From Notospermus geniculatus (taxonomy: Eukaryota > Nemertea > Pilidiophora > Heteronemertea > Lineidae): 64,000 bases of DNA. Where the stretch lies: positions 44,059 through 108,058 of the forward strand of contig NMRB01000988.1 in NCBI GenBank assembly GCA_002633025.1. Direction: 5' to 3'. The translations under genes were made by a program, and so were the position numbers. Below are positions 32,910-44,296 of this stretch, in pieces; position 1 is the stretch's first letter; each line of letters begins with the position of its first letter. The notes below the pieces were generated by a model. That model had not been told where the DNA came from. It made no database searches and saw only the letters and a program-made list of their open reading frames with translations.

Positions 32910-33215
32910 TGATCGTTTGCGACGTCGCCTGGTGTGCTGCCCAGTTTACCCGAGTCCAGTACTCTGACGTAGGCTACATGATCGTTACTCTCAGGAATGA
33001 CCTCGTTAGTAGCCAAGTTACATCTATCATTTACAAAGTGGCCGTATACTTTCGATGAAAGTCTCGTAAGCTCTTAGCCTGTCTGCTGGGACTGAAAGGC
33101 AACGACCTCTCTGCCTAATCAGATGGATTCGGATGGCCGCGACGACGGGGGGATTTAGTTCAGTCTGACCCTATACCTAATTAGGGAAGGTTTAATGTCA
33201 GGCTTTGACCTCTAA

Positions 33216-33803
33216 AGGCTCGTCTACACGATCATACATTTGTTCAAAACATCATCATACATTTGTATGATGATGTCCAAGCTTGTTTGTCGACTTCTGT
33301 CTTGTGACAATGCAGCTAAAATTTTGAACATCATCATACATTGTTCAAAGCAGCATCATAAACTTGTATGATGATGTTCAAGTTTGTTGTGAATTTCGAT
33401 CTACAGTCCAACATTCATGGACATTGTATGATGAAGTATGATGGAGAAAGGAAAATGTTGGATGCTGTTCAAGTTTGTTGGGAAAACCGTCCACAGATCA
33501 TACATTTGTCCCTGAACATCATCACACATTTTTTTGGGATATTTTGCATTGGCAAGATGAAACATGCAGCTAAAAATTTGAACATCATCATACATGTTCA
33601 GGTTTGTTGGGAAAACAGTCCACACGATCATACATTTGTCCATGAACATCATCATACAAATTTGAACATCATCAAACATGTTGGTTGCTGTTCAAGTTTG
33701 TTGGGAAAACAGCCTACACAATCAAATATCTGTCCATGAACATCATCATACAAATGTATGAGGATGTTTTGAACAAATAATGTATGATCGTGTAGACGGG
33801 CCT
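33216..33803. mobile_element. PIF/Harbinger-type MITE, TAA target, internal repeats
   Basis: The ends are aggctcgtctacacgatcat and inverse (cgtgtagacgggcct). TAA duplicated at 33213-33215 and 33804-33806; SD1 copy 2 keeps the empty site (gacctctaactcagcg, about 42775). The interior is built from repeated catcatacatttgt and ttcaagtttgttgggaaaac words in both orientations. A 3-bp TWA target is the PIF/Harbinger signature. Confidence 0.88.
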
Positions 33804-33989
33804 TAACTCAGCGCATTCTTAACCTATTCAGCAGTTTTCACCATTTTCTGGTCGATTTTCTTCTGTTACCGTTCCCTTATTAGAAAGTCGTGGTCTCTCT
33901 AGCTGTGTATTGTATGGGAACACTTGAATATGGGAAACACTACAAAACGTTACACCGGTTATCCGATAAAATCGATGCCTTTAGGCACG

Positions 33990-34135
33990 CAGTAGGCCTA
34001 TTCCTTCCCTATCCTGCGCTAAACATACTAGCGTAACATGGTTAAGGGAGACCTCTTTTGACAATGTTGTTAAACTACTGCCTATCAACCTCGCCCCATG
34101 TATACATGTACAGTAACTCTCGTTCCTAGAGAATA
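33990..34135 (+). repeat. Dispersed repeat (also 20205-20323, 42970-43110)
   Basis: Shares ttccttccctatcctgcgct and aagggagacctctnttgaca with the other two sites. Confidence 0.65.
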
Positions 34136-34139
34136 CGAT

Positions 34140-34684
34140 TACAACAACGTCTTTATTTTGTAACGTCTTTATTTGCGGTTATAACCGCCCATAGATATCA
34201 CCTCCATCTGGCGTGTTGAGATCCAAGGAACGTTGCATCCAACGAACGGTCTTCCTCCTCCATGTCCTCGGCTCGGCGGGACCGACACTGCGGGGTACTC
34301 CTTGATGCCTGATGCACTTCCTCCCCATTGACTGACAGTTTACCGCTACATTACGCCAAAAATTTGTTGTGGGTCTCTTTCAAAAAAAAACTGGCTGCAC
34401 ACCCATTAGTCAGATGCACCCGGAAGGATATCCGATCCCCAACCATTACGCTGGAGTGGTCAAAACCGAAGATTGCCCAGCAAATAGGGCAAGTGGTTGC
34501 CCGATTCAACACATATGCATCGTGTTTAAGAACATTGTGCACCGTACAAGTACGGGCCTGCACTTTACTTTACTTGAGCAAGATTTATATGAAGTGCGCC
34601 GACTGTAACCAAATACAAGTCAACGAGAATTTTTGCAGTGATGTGAGGAATAAGTTACTGTCGAATACATGTACAATGTACCTC
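34140..34684. other. Duplicated sequence; open frames unproven
   Basis: Frames up to 119 codons (plus) and 70 codons (minus) are conserved with 43120-43660, but that is expected from the duplication. On the minus strand AATAAAG words (34150-34175) resemble polyadenylation signals. No product is assigned. Confidence 0.3.
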
Positions 34685-35064
34685 TAAAGCTGTGGTTACA
34701 CTACATAAAATCCCGGATTTTTTGCGGTCACACCTATGAATTGCCGGGCTAAGAAACCCGTGTCTGAAAAACACGGGTTTTTGAAACACGGCAGGTTCGC
34801 CGTGCTTTTAGAAATCCCCGTGTTTTTGTTAGTTCTTAGCGTGGCTACAGACGGCGCAGCCATTTAGTGACGTCCTTTTCGCGCCTCCAACAATGTGTGC
34901 CAATACAGAAATGACCGAAGAGTCAGTGCATGCAGCGCACCTGTCGCCGGGCTACTTAACTACAGTGTAGTAGTGTGACCTCTCGCCGGGCTTTTCGTAC
35001 ACACGGGGGGTTTGACACGGCTCTGGAAAAACATTGGTATTTTCAACAGGTGTAACCGTAGCTT
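34685..35064. mobile_element. GTGGTTACACTACAT element, full copy
   Basis: It starts aagctgtggttacactac and ends aggtgtaaccgtagctt, inverse of each other. It is flanked by TAA-like bases (ctaa / ttaa). It contains several acacgggtttt and cgccgggct words. Copy 2 has a shortened version at 43666-43853; relatives at 25498 and 37250. Confidence 0.7.
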
Positions 35065-35832
35065 AAGTTATCTTTTTCTTACATCACACGATGTCAAAGT
35101 CGGATTTCTGTCCTCGTGTGACAACGGCAATGAAAGACGTTTGAAATTCATTATCAAAGGAGTTAGACGCCGAAGTTGTAAACACTCACACACTGGTTCT
35201 CTATCCACGGACGCCTGCGGTGCTGCCACCTATTGTCGGTGATATGTACTGACGTGAGTATCGTGAGTGAGTTGCATCGGACCGGGAACCAGTCTAACCA
35301 GTCTAACGATCACGGGTGCTGCCACCTGCACGAAGGAATAAAACTAGTTTGCCGACCATATTTGTAAACAAACCAGCTTGTTTACAACTTCGGCGTCTAA
35401 CTCCTTTAAAGACATCCATGTGGAAACAACCTCGGCTGCCTTTCCGTCAACCTCGCCTCCTCAAGCTCCTTCCAAAAGGGAACACACACCGCAATTTCCT
35501 GATGACAGGATGACGTCATCACTCCAATGATTAAAAGTGCCAAAGGCAAGAAATGTGGTTTTCATTCAAATAAGAAGAACTGGATTCAATTTTATTTCAA
35601 AGGAGCGGGAGAATTCATGCGTAGTTTTAAATATATTTGTATTGATAGCGGTAAATGTTTCAGACACTGCAATTGAAGTATTCGGGTGAATATGGACAAA
35701 TATGAAAAAGTTTCTGAAAGATGCGTGCCAATTTCAAACTAGCATTGATTGCTAGTGGTACCTACATTGTCTCATACATGTGTGCGCGGTCGAGCTTTGA
35801 ACCCAAATCATCACAAATAAGGCCTACATCTA

Positions 35833-36224
35833 CACAAGGAAATTTTCCTTATATCCATTGGATATCCAAAGATTTGGATATCCAATGGATATAGATTGGA
35901 TATCCATTGGATAAAAAAAATTGGGTGACAGTTTGGATATCCAGTGATTGACATGGAATTTATATCCATTTCTCATAGATTTAATATAAAGGGCGCTATG
36001 TGAAATTTATATAAATGTATAAAAAAACATATAAACTCCAGTACTCAGGACAACTGATTTTCCCAAACGGAGACATCAAATGGATATCCATTGTATATCA
36101 AATGTATATCCATTCTACATCCATTCTATATCCAGAAAAGGATCGTGGTGGATTTTTTGTCTTTTCTATGCCCATTGGATATCCAGTTCGGACATCCAAT
36201 GGATATAAGGAAAATTTCCTTGTG
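35833..36224. mobile_element. CACAAGGAAATTTTCC element, TA target, ggatatcc-rich
   Basis: The ends cacaaggaaattttccttat are inverted at 36205-36224. TA flanks it at 35831-35832 and 36225-36226; copy 2 shows the empty site (cctacatccaaatgggc, about 45010). The interior repeats the self-complementary phrase tggatatccaatggatat in many variants. Fits a Tc1/mariner-type MITE. Confidence 0.85.
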
Positions 36225-36419
36225 TAAATGGGCACTTCAAAATTGGCACACACATATATCAGGATGGGCACTGCACACACCAGAAAACTCGCCGAGAGGA
36301 GTGTAATGATAGCCGGCCCATGCTCATCTGGTCCAAACAAGGCCATCGACTGCGTCTTTAGCCTTGTCCGAATCATGTCATCTTTTGCGTCATGCATAAA
36401 TTATAAATGAATCTGACCG

Positions 36420-36610
36420 CTACTTGACCCCGCCTCCGAGCCAATAACAACTCGTGAAGCAACTCGCCGTTCGGTACTTTCTCTTCTCCTGCCGCACGCA
36501 TTTTTAACACGGATTGTGATTGGCACGTTGATTTGCCGTCGCACGCCGATGATTGGCTGAGGCTTTGAGCTCCTCAGAAGCGGGAAATGTGATGGATTCA
36601 AACCAGGCTG
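36420..36610. promoter_or_regulatory. Cluster of CCAAT boxes and an E2F-like site
   Basis: One direct CCAAT (gagccaataac, 36436) and two inverted (gtgattggcac at about 36518, gatgattggctg at about 36549) occur in 120 bp, followed by agcgggaaat (inverse TTTCCCGC) at about 36581. Such clusters occur in cell-cycle gene promoters. No adjacent gene was found. Copy 2 keeps all sites. Confidence 0.3.
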
Positions 36611-37089
36611 GATGGGCGTCAGGCCAGGTAGACTGGTGAGAATCAGATGGCCCATGCTGTGCTCTCGTGAAGAATCACATCGACAAAAGGACACCAGAAC
36701 CTTGCGTGACGAATCAGCGCACAGAACCATTACATCTACATGTATGAACCGAAACCTCCTCCTTTAAGATCAAAATCAGAAAGTGCAAAGAAAAAATGGC
36801 GTAGCAGACGAAGATGATCGATGAGATAGAATAAATATGATTATTAACTGGTGTTCCCTTCCAGTTCATATAATCTGACTGTCTTTTTGGCCGACGTCTG
36901 CCGACAAATTCCGATTCCATCGCCTGAGCGAGTCCATTGCGTGCTTCATTGGAGATGTTGAATTGAGGTGCATCGTGTCGTCATGGAAAATGTCATGTTT
37001 ATGAATGATCGGCCTATATGTGGTTTGTGATCATGAGAACAGTATAATATCATATCATCTCAATCCCATTTTTAGATCGGTTCGACGGC

Positions 37090-37246
37090 CGCCGCCATCT
37101 TGGATTTCTACGGAGATTTCATGCGTGCGCACTTATCTGGTAGGCAAGCTGGATCCCACGACCAATCACATCACTGGAATGTTGTGGTTTGCCCGCCAGA
37201 AAGTGCGCATGTGCAAAATATTCGTAGAAATCCAAGATGACGGGGC
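37090..37246. mobile_element. Palindromic element, about 44-bp arms
   Basis: gccgccatcttggatttctac (37090 on) and cgtagaaatccaagatgac (37223 on) pair, as do atgcgtgcgcactt and aagtgcgcatgtgc. Copy 2: 45874-46030. Confidence 0.75.
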
Positions 37247-37675
37247 TATACCAAAACCCCGGGTTTCTTGCGCGTACACCTATTTTTTGCCGTGTCTAAA
37301 AGACCCGTGTTTGAAAACCCCGGGGTTATTAGACCCGCCGAGCTCGCCGTCATTAGTGTAGTAACTTCATGAAATGTACTGAAAATAGATGTAAGCGCGT
37401 GGCGGTTTTTTTTCAAGCCCGGGGAAGACCAGGTGTGAAGGGAAAGAATGTCCTAGGAAAAACTGTCCTGGGAACAAAAGATCCTATTGTTACATTCTAA
37501 TCTCTGGCGATTGGTTTCTATACCCATGCCGCTTATTCCGTCATTCAACAATAGAAGTGGACACTTTTTACAGGGGGACACTTTTTACTGCTTCAGGATC
37601 TCAAAAAACCACCAGTTTGGGATAGGTGGAACTAAGGCTGATGTACATGTATCATGTTATTGCCTTCTCATCCAT

Positions 37676-37826
37676 TCATCCTCCATTCGAGCGGATGTAA
37701 CGCATAAATGTACAAATATTGTGTGACCCAACATCGTAAAACGTACATGGTTTTGTCTTGTAAAGCCCTCCAATCCGATGTTGATAATACCTTCCATTAA
37801 CTTTGTCCCCGCGGTTGAGGATCAGA
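37676..37826 (-). pseudogene. Degenerate Tc1/mariner-type transposase fragment
   Basis: The minus frame ends at a TGA at about 37678 and contains LILNRGDKVNGRYYQHRIGG. IS630/Tc1-like transposases often carry P.G.KVNG.YY at the start of the segment that precedes their catalytic Asp. The fragment is cut by the SD1 boundary, and its catalytic residues are absent. The match is by eye. Copy 2: 46810-46960. Confidence 0.4.
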
Positions 37827-38097
37827 TCCTTTATGGTACTAGATTCAGGCTTTGGCGGTCGGCGACGCTGACGAACTTGACTCCACACTTCATACGATCC
37901 ATGAGCCAGACCAAAAAAAATCCCATGGTGCCACCTATATTGACAAAATCGACCAATGTTTTTCTGATATGCCAATTCCTATAGAAAATGAAAAACCAGA
38001 TTTTGCAAGCACAGGTGATATCAATATTTATCTGGCTCATGAACCCAGGGTCCATATTCATAAAGGTTTCTACATGCGATACCGGTACGTCCAATAA

Positions 38098-38223
38098 ACC
38101 CCAAGAACTCAAGTTGAGCCACAACTTTTCAATTGTTCAGGTTTACTGGGGTATGATCTGACAATGGAAAACTTGTGGCTAAACCTGAGTTCAAGATTAT
38201 CTTTGCTTGGTGCATACGGCCCC
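38098..38223. repeat. Copy-2-only inverted-repeat insertion
   Basis: aactcaagttgagccacaac and gttgtggct..cctgagtt-type inverse arms lie between two ccccaag words. Copy 1 has a single ccccaag here (about 29018). The target duplication would be ccccaag, 7 bp, if this is a transposition. Confidence 0.55.
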
Positions 38224-38315
38224 AAGTGTTAACTTAGCTTGGATTACACTTAAGCTAGGACTTTTAAGACTTGGGTGGATTCAAAAATAATCTACTGGTA
38301 TTTTTGGTGTATTTC

Positions 38316-38482
38316 CAGGGCCGTATTTAACTTTTTGGCCCGGGGGGGGCAGAAGCCTGTCAGGGGGGCAGAAGACCTCTTTTTGCCGTTTTTTGCCCAA
38401 AATCCGCATGAAAATCACGTTTTTTGGTTGGCTCAGGGGGGGCAACTGCCCCCTCGCCCCCCCCCCTTTAAATACGGCCCTG
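38316..38482. mobile_element. CAGGGCCGTATTTA element with 5-bp target duplication
   Basis: Ends CAGGGCCGTATTTA and TAAATACGGCCCTG. ATTTC is present on both sides (38311-38315, 38483-38487), and SD1 copy 1 has one ATTTC (ggatttcaagg, about 29412). The interior is poly-G/C and a gggcagaag repeat. End form recalls hAT elements, but a 5-bp duplication points to a hAT5-like subgroup or another class. Confidence 0.88.
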
Positions 38483-39514
38483 ATTTCAAGGAAAAACGTC
38501 ATGTGCCGTCAAAATTCGGAGTCCTGCAGCGCCAATTTCGGAAATCCCACCAGGACATCCTTAATCCGATGTGTAATAAAATCTATTACGAAAACGGTAT
38601 AAAAAGTACATTTTTATTGCTGTCTTTGCATCTTAAACACACCTCATTAGAAAACTGACATTTGAAATTCAAAATCACGCGCAAAACGTTTTTAGGCTAT
38701 CATTGCTGGGATAAGATAGCAGTCAAAAGAGGTGAAGGAATGTTTATCTTAATCCATTCATAACATGCATTTGATGCTAACTCGATCAACTTGGCCGGTT
38801 ACGTGCTGTACGCCTCCGGGTGCGATTGACAAGCATCGAACGTGTGATATCCCGACCTGAAATCAGCGTTCCTTTACGAAATCCCATCATTTGATATCTT
38901 AAATGCGCGGGGATGATTGTGGGTGATAGGTTTCGTTAAAGAGATTAGGTTAACTCCTAGCTTGATAAAATGATTCTTCAAATGTTCTGATTTGATGAGG
39001 ACTGAAGTCGTGAGAATCGATTCGGATGACCTCGGTAATCATCGGAGTTGTCCGGACTTAAGATGGCGGCGACATGTGGAATCAGAAGTCGCATATTTCA
39101 CCAAGTCCAGGTCTAGACATTGACCAAAAACAAAGATCTCTCGCCGCCACCACGGCATCGACCAACTGGCAATACATGTAGCTACAGGTCAGTGGTTAGG
39201 TCTAGGTCCAGGTCTTGACATCACCAATCACAACGTTCGGTCACAATCTCTCGCCGACACCGCGGCGTCGGATAAGAATAAGCCAACTAGCTACCGGTCA
39301 GTGATAAGTAGCCTATATTTTACTGCTGCTTTCCTCATCATCCAGTTCCCAAGGCCGTCTGCATCGCCTTCTTTTCCTGTTTTTCTCCGACTAACTGGCT
39401 CGATGACTCAAGAGAATGTTTCTGTCGGCAAGTCGCAATACGACCATCGACAGATCACTCCCTCGGTGATTAGAGGACACCTGTTCGCTCAAACGAAAGA
39501 AGCGCTGTGACTAG

Positions 39515-39667
39515 TGGGGATCCTAGCTACGATAGAGGGCAGCGCACCGAAAACAGGTCCTACACGCCTTTTGTGTGGGAAATTGACCAGGACCGGGTTG
39601 TCAGTTTCATTTCAATAGTTTTAACCACTAGTGACACCTATTGAGGCAGTGGGTAGGGTCCCCATTA
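39515..39667 (+). mobile_element. Family X MITE (TAATGGGGAYCC)
   Basis: It contains ggggatcctagctacgatag, gtgtgggaaattgaccagga and ggtccccatta. The corresponding part of copy 1 is missing at the n at 30655. Confidence 0.7.
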
Positions 39668-39798
39668 GTAGTAACTAATCCTGTGTCACGGACCTTCCGA
39701 ATCTGTATTCACGTCTGGGGCTTAAATTTGGTCCATCAGCATAGGCACCGTGTGTCTTGAATTTAACGGAGTCTTGTGTAGCGGTGAGACAATTTTAA

Positions 39799-40095
39799 AG
39801 GTGCTCTAGTTCGAATTGTAAACATTACGGTGTGCCACCTATTGTCAGCTTCTGGTACTAACAAATCAGATAAAATCGAATTAAATCTCGCCTTTCACAA
39901 CTTTTTGTTTGTTTTTGAGGGTAAAATCATAAATATATTTCAGTTACAAGAATATTTATCAAGATAGATATCAAAATAGATAACATTAATGTTTTGGTAT
40001 ACACGGTGCTGCCACCTGTCCGAGGAAAAATAACTATTATAATCAACCATGTAAATAAACAAACCGTAATGTTTACAATTCGAACTGGAGCACCT
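39799..40095. mobile_element. AGGTGCTCTAGTTCGAATTG element, TTAA target, second site
   Basis: Same element as 29051-29354, flanked by TTAA at 39795-39798 and 40096-40099. Ends are inverse with one change (aactggag). Confidence 0.85.
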
Positions 40096-40342
40096 TTAAT
40101 CCACACAATCATCACAATACTGTAGATGCACGCCTTTGCAAGACCTTCATTTTCGCACGGTTGGAAACATTACCCCCACAACAATAACAACAATCACCTA
40201 ATGAAACCAACAGCTTTCTTATTGTTGTGCGTTGTTGTTACATGTAAATAGCTTTAGCTACGCATAAGCTGCTTAACATGTGAATGCTGTCATCCGCTTT
40301 AAAAGAATACAATCAGACCGTGCATATAAGCCAACATGTACA

Positions 40343-40908
40343 TGTACAGTCTTTGACAAAAGTTTATCTCCACCTGATACCTTGAATCTTTCAAATATTA
40401 CTGGGCCAATTTTAACACGGTTTGTTCCACATGAAAGTATCTCTTGTTGGTCATATTTCTGCACCAAAATTTTGGATATTTGGAAATACATGTATCATAA
40501 TTATGTAATAGCTCACCAGGAAAAAACACCAAAAATCAAATTTTTACTACATGTATGTAATTTTTGGTGACTTTTGTTGCAGTTTTGATAGAGTGGAACT
40601 TTCTAAGGATTTGGGGCTTTGTTTCATCAAAATATGTTGAGTGGTTGCTGAGATATTTGATTTTATCAAAATTTTGATAATTTGAGATTTTCCGGCTTTT
40701 CAGGAAATTTTGATGCCATTAGATAAGGCTAACTTCAGAATATGATTATACAAAATTTTGGGACTTTTTGGGTTAATTTGGGAAGAAATATTGCGTATCT
40801 TTCATGCTTAACTTTCATGTGGAACAAACCGTGTTAAAATTGGCCCAGTAGTATTTCAAATATTCAAGGTATCAGGTGGAGATAAACCTTTGTCAAAGAC
40901 TGTACAGT
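40343..40908. mobile_element. Palindromic element ending TGTACAGTCTTTGAC
   Basis: tgtacagtctttgacaaa (40343 on) is repeated in inverse at 40891-40908, and arms continue for about 130 bp (cctgatacc, ggcccagtagt). Copy 1 has only the right arm (30770-30970), because of the seam at 30655. Confidence 0.75.
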
Positions 40909-41299
40909 GAATGTAGGCCTATGTATTTGTGATGCACAACGCAGTAGACAAAATAACTTAAATTGAAACCGAACGATAGGAAGAGAGAGAGTCATTGTCA
41001 CTTCTTGTTAAACCAGGGCCCCACTGTCTGTTGATATCCCCCTCATGAGAACAATTCTTACACTTCGGAGTTCGTTTCATTCCATATTGTCGTATAAATC
41101 CAATATATTATTTTCAATGTGTCGCGAATGATAAGAGACGGTATCATCACATCAGCTAATGTACAACTCCTGGGAGATGTTTACTGCCATTTTTTGCTTG
41201 TAATTCGACTGGGTGTCAAGACACGTTTCATGATTCGTAAACATTGTTGAAACTTTTAGTGCAAGGTTCAGAAAGAGATGCACTACATGCACTTTTTGA

Positions 41300-41640
41300 T
41301 CCAGGGTCCATCAAAGTGTGATACTTATCTTTTGTGTTGAACAATAGATAGGCCTAAGTGTCACACTTAGACTTAAGTAATTTTATGAATATGGGCCATG
41401 GGCCCATATTCATAAAACTGTACTTAATCTAAGTGTGACATTTAGACCCTGGGTCCATATTCATAAAACTACTTAAATCTAAGTGTGACACTCATCCTTC
41501 GTTCAGAAGTGCCACACTTTGACTTTAGTATGTTTATGAATATGACTAGTTATGTCTAAGTGTGACACTTATCCTTTGTTCAACACAAAAGATAAGTATC
41601 ACACTTTGACTTTAGTAGTTTCATGAATATGGACCCAGAG
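41300..41640. mobile_element. Array of GGGYCCATATTCATAAA MITEs, copy 2
   Basis: Counterpart of 31425-31930 with at least three unit ends (gggcccatattcataaaac, gggtccatattcataaaac, tgaatatggaccc). Confidence 0.75.
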
Positions 41641-42324
41641 ATCAATGTTTAGGCCTGTTTCCTATTTAGCCAAAGTCTTCTGCGTCACAGCTCCTTTGTA
41701 CGTTTTTATGTAACTTTGATTTGTAAATTGTTTATTTCGTCGATTGTTGATGACTTCTTGTCTGTGTTGAGGGTTTTACTCTATGCCATTCGGCTTCGTA
41801 CGTTGGCTGGTAAAGGACATCAATATCGTTAAAAAAATATTGATGTCCTTATCACCAACGTCACCTGCAGATAATTGTTTCCCCGACATCATGTGTAAAA
41901 TTATAAATCTCTTTCCCTTCCGATTTGAACCGAATATGTTCATCTCCTGGAGCTCGCAGACGATATCAATTGGCAAAAAAACAATAGACGAAAAAGAGCC
42001 AGCCTTTGTCTGAAACAAATTAAAAGCATTCGAGTAATTGAACGCGTTGACATCAAAGTTGCCTTATTTAATATCAAAGTCTGCACTATGTTTTTTTCTT
42101 TGAGAGCGTCGACAATGCATTGACGTCTTCTCAACACTTCTTGCGCTTCCCTGCGTAATTCTTCAACATGTTGCTCTGATATAATAAAAAGTCGTTTATT
42201 GCTGGCATTTTTTCCAGTTCCATGTCCCCATCAATCATGGTTTTAAAAAAGTCTGATTTTCGACAGAATTTGCTTTTCTTACGACCAGTGGTGCCGCTGT
42301 GTCCGATCTTACCGCCAACGATCT

Positions 42325-42325
42325 N
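42325..42325. other. Assembly seam (n) with sequence missing
   Basis: Relative to 32640-32705 about 66 bp are missing here. Confidence 0.75.
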
Positions 42326-42969
42326 TTTTGGGAGAAGATTCCACGCGTCGCTGTCCAGCGCACACCTGGCACCTAGCGGAGCCCATCTGCCGCCCGCAGT
42401 GCTGTACATTTTTTCCATGCATTTTAACACCGATAGGCTGTCGAAGCACTAGCGGAGGTTCTATGCGGCCACCCCTGATCGCTTACGACATCGCCTGGTG
42501 TGCGGCCCACTTTAGCCGAGTCCAGTACTCTGACGTAGGCTACATGATCGTTACTCTCAGGAATGACCTCGTTAGTAGCCAAGTTACATCTATCATTTAC
42601 AAAGTGGCCGTATACTTTCGATGAAAGTCTCGTAAGCTCTTAGCCTGTCTGCTGGGACTGAAAAGCAACGACCTCTCTGCCTAATCAGATGGATTCGGAT
42701 GGCCGCGACGACGGGGGGATTTAGTTCAGTCTGACCCTATACCTAATTAGGGAAGGTTTAATGTCAGGCTTTGACCTCTAACTCAGCGCATTCTTAACCT
42801 ATTCAGCAGTTTTCACCATTTTCTGGTCGATTTTCTTCTGTTACCGTTCCCTTATTAGAAAGTCGTGGTCTCTCTAGCTGTGTATTGTATGGGAACACTT
42901 GAATATGGGAAACACTACAAAACGTTACACTGGTTATCCGATAAAATCGATGCCTTTAGGCACGCAGAG

Positions 42970-43110
42970 GCCTATTCCTTCCCTATCCTGCGCTAAACAT
43001 ACTAGCGTTAAGGGAGACCTCTTTTGACAATGTTGTTAAACTACTGCCTATCAACCTCGCCCCATGTATAGATCTACATGTACAGTAACTCTCGTTCCTA
43101 GAGAATACGA
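42970..43110 (+). repeat. Dispersed repeat, third copy
   Basis: Counterpart of 33990-34135; see 20205-20323. Confidence 0.6.
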
Positions 43111-43665
43111 CTACAACAACGTCTTTATTTTGTAACGTCTTTATTTGCGGTTATAACCGCCCATAGATATCACCTCCATCTGGCGTGTTGAGATCCAAGG
43201 AACGTTGCATCCAACGAACGGTCTTCCTTCTCCATGTCCTCGGCTCGGCGGGATCGACACGGCGGGGTACTCCTTGATGCCTGATGCACTTCCTCCCCAT
43301 TGACTGACAGTTTACCGCTACATTACGCCAAAAATTTGTTGTGGGTCTCTTTCAAAAAAAAACTGGCTGCACACCCATTAGTCAGATGCACCCGGAAGGA
43401 TATTCGATCCCCAACCATTACGCTGGAGTGGTCAAAACCGAAGATTGCCCGGCAAATAGGGCAAGTGGTTGCCCGATTCAACACATATGCATCGTGTTTA
43501 AGAACATTGTGCACCGTACAAGTACGGGCCTGCACTTTACTTTACTTGAGCAAGATTTATATGAAGTGCGCCGACTGTAACCAAATACAAGTCAACGAGA
43601 CTTTTTGCAGTGATGTTAGGAATAAGTTAAGTCGAATACATGTACCTCTAAAGCCCGCTCTAAAG

Positions 43666-43853
43666 CCGTGGTTACACTACATAAAATCCCGGATTTTTGC
43701 GGTCACACCTATGAATTGCCGGGCTAAGAAACCCGTGTTTGAAAAACACGGCTATTATTACAGTTAGTATGACCTCTCGCCGGTCTTTTCGTACTACACG
43801 GGTTTGACACGGTCTGGAAAAACACGGGTATTTTCAACAGGTGTAACCGTAGC
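43666..43853. mobile_element. GTGGTTACACTACAT element, shortened copy
   Basis: Keeps both ends seen at 34685-35064 but lacks about 190 bp of the interior. Confidence 0.65.
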
Positions 43854-44057
43854 TTAAAGCTGAACTGCATGAACGAAAAGCCCTCATGCGGCGAGCAAGA
43901 GAAATGCTAACGCCCTGCAATCACCTCAAAGGAAGGCTCAGAACATGATAGACACCACGAGGCCAGGAGGGCGCCACCTTATTTGTCTTCGGGCAACAGA
44001 GCTGTCAACATTCTCCGGATACCTCCTACAGTACTCATAGAAAAAAATTATAGTCAT

Positions 44058-44126
44058 TTAGACGGGATTCGAACCGTCGACCTCCTGATTTGTAATCCAC
44101 CACTCTATCCACTCGGCCAACGAGCC
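44058..44126 (-). tRNA. tRNA-like sequence in the left arm
   Basis: On the minus strand it reads ggctcgttggccgagtgg, with a perfect A-box (TGGCCGAGTGG), and 40 nt later a perfect B-box (GGTTCGAATCC). The anticodon stem is imperfect (loop ttacaaa) and the acceptor stem does not close, so it is probably a tRNA-derived relic with an intact Pol III promoter, not a working tRNA. Confidence 0.5.
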
Positions 44127-44225
44127 AGCTGACAAGGACATGATTTATGTTTGTCATAGACGTAGGTCTTCGACTTGCGTAAAAATAATATGAATAAGAG
44201 AAAACACAGGAAGCCTACCAACATG

Positions 44226-44296
44226 ATCGGTGGCCGAATGGGGAAGACGGTGGAGCAAAGATAACAGTGCGCGGGTTCGATTCCTAGCTGGGTCGA
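44226..44296 (+). tRNA. tRNA-like sequence in the right arm
   Basis: An A-box ggtggccgaatgg and B-box gggttcgattcc are spaced as in a tRNA. The anticodon arm is decayed. It aligns with 44058-44126 in inverse, so the two descend from one tRNA-like ancestor. Confidence 0.5.

Larger units (their letters stand above)
28745..37826 (+). repeat. Segmental duplication SD1, copy 1
   Basis: It matches 37827-46960 from tcctttatggtactagattc through the end gcggttgaggatcaga. The two copies are directly adjacent in the same orientation. Differences are scattered substitutions plus discrete transposon insertions listed separately. About 1.15 kb present in copy 2 (39450-40600) is missing here at the n at 30655. 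Confidence 0.9.

Noticed and set aside
34160-34175. Two AATAAAG words as polyadenylation signals of a minus gene
   Set aside because: No supported coding exon upstream on that strand.
34328-34687. Frame of 119 codons also present at 43300
   Set aside because: Conservation is explained by the SD1 duplication; the end differs between copies (119 versus 155 codons) and the overlapping minus frame has a Trp/Arg change.
37676-37975. 99-codon minus frame taken as one gene
   Set aside because: It crosses the SD1 junction at 37826/37827, so it is a chimaera; only the part below 37827 was kept as a transposase relic.
44058-44126. Functional tRNA gene
   Set aside because: A- and B-boxes are intact but acceptor and anticodon stems do not close; kept as tRNA-like only.
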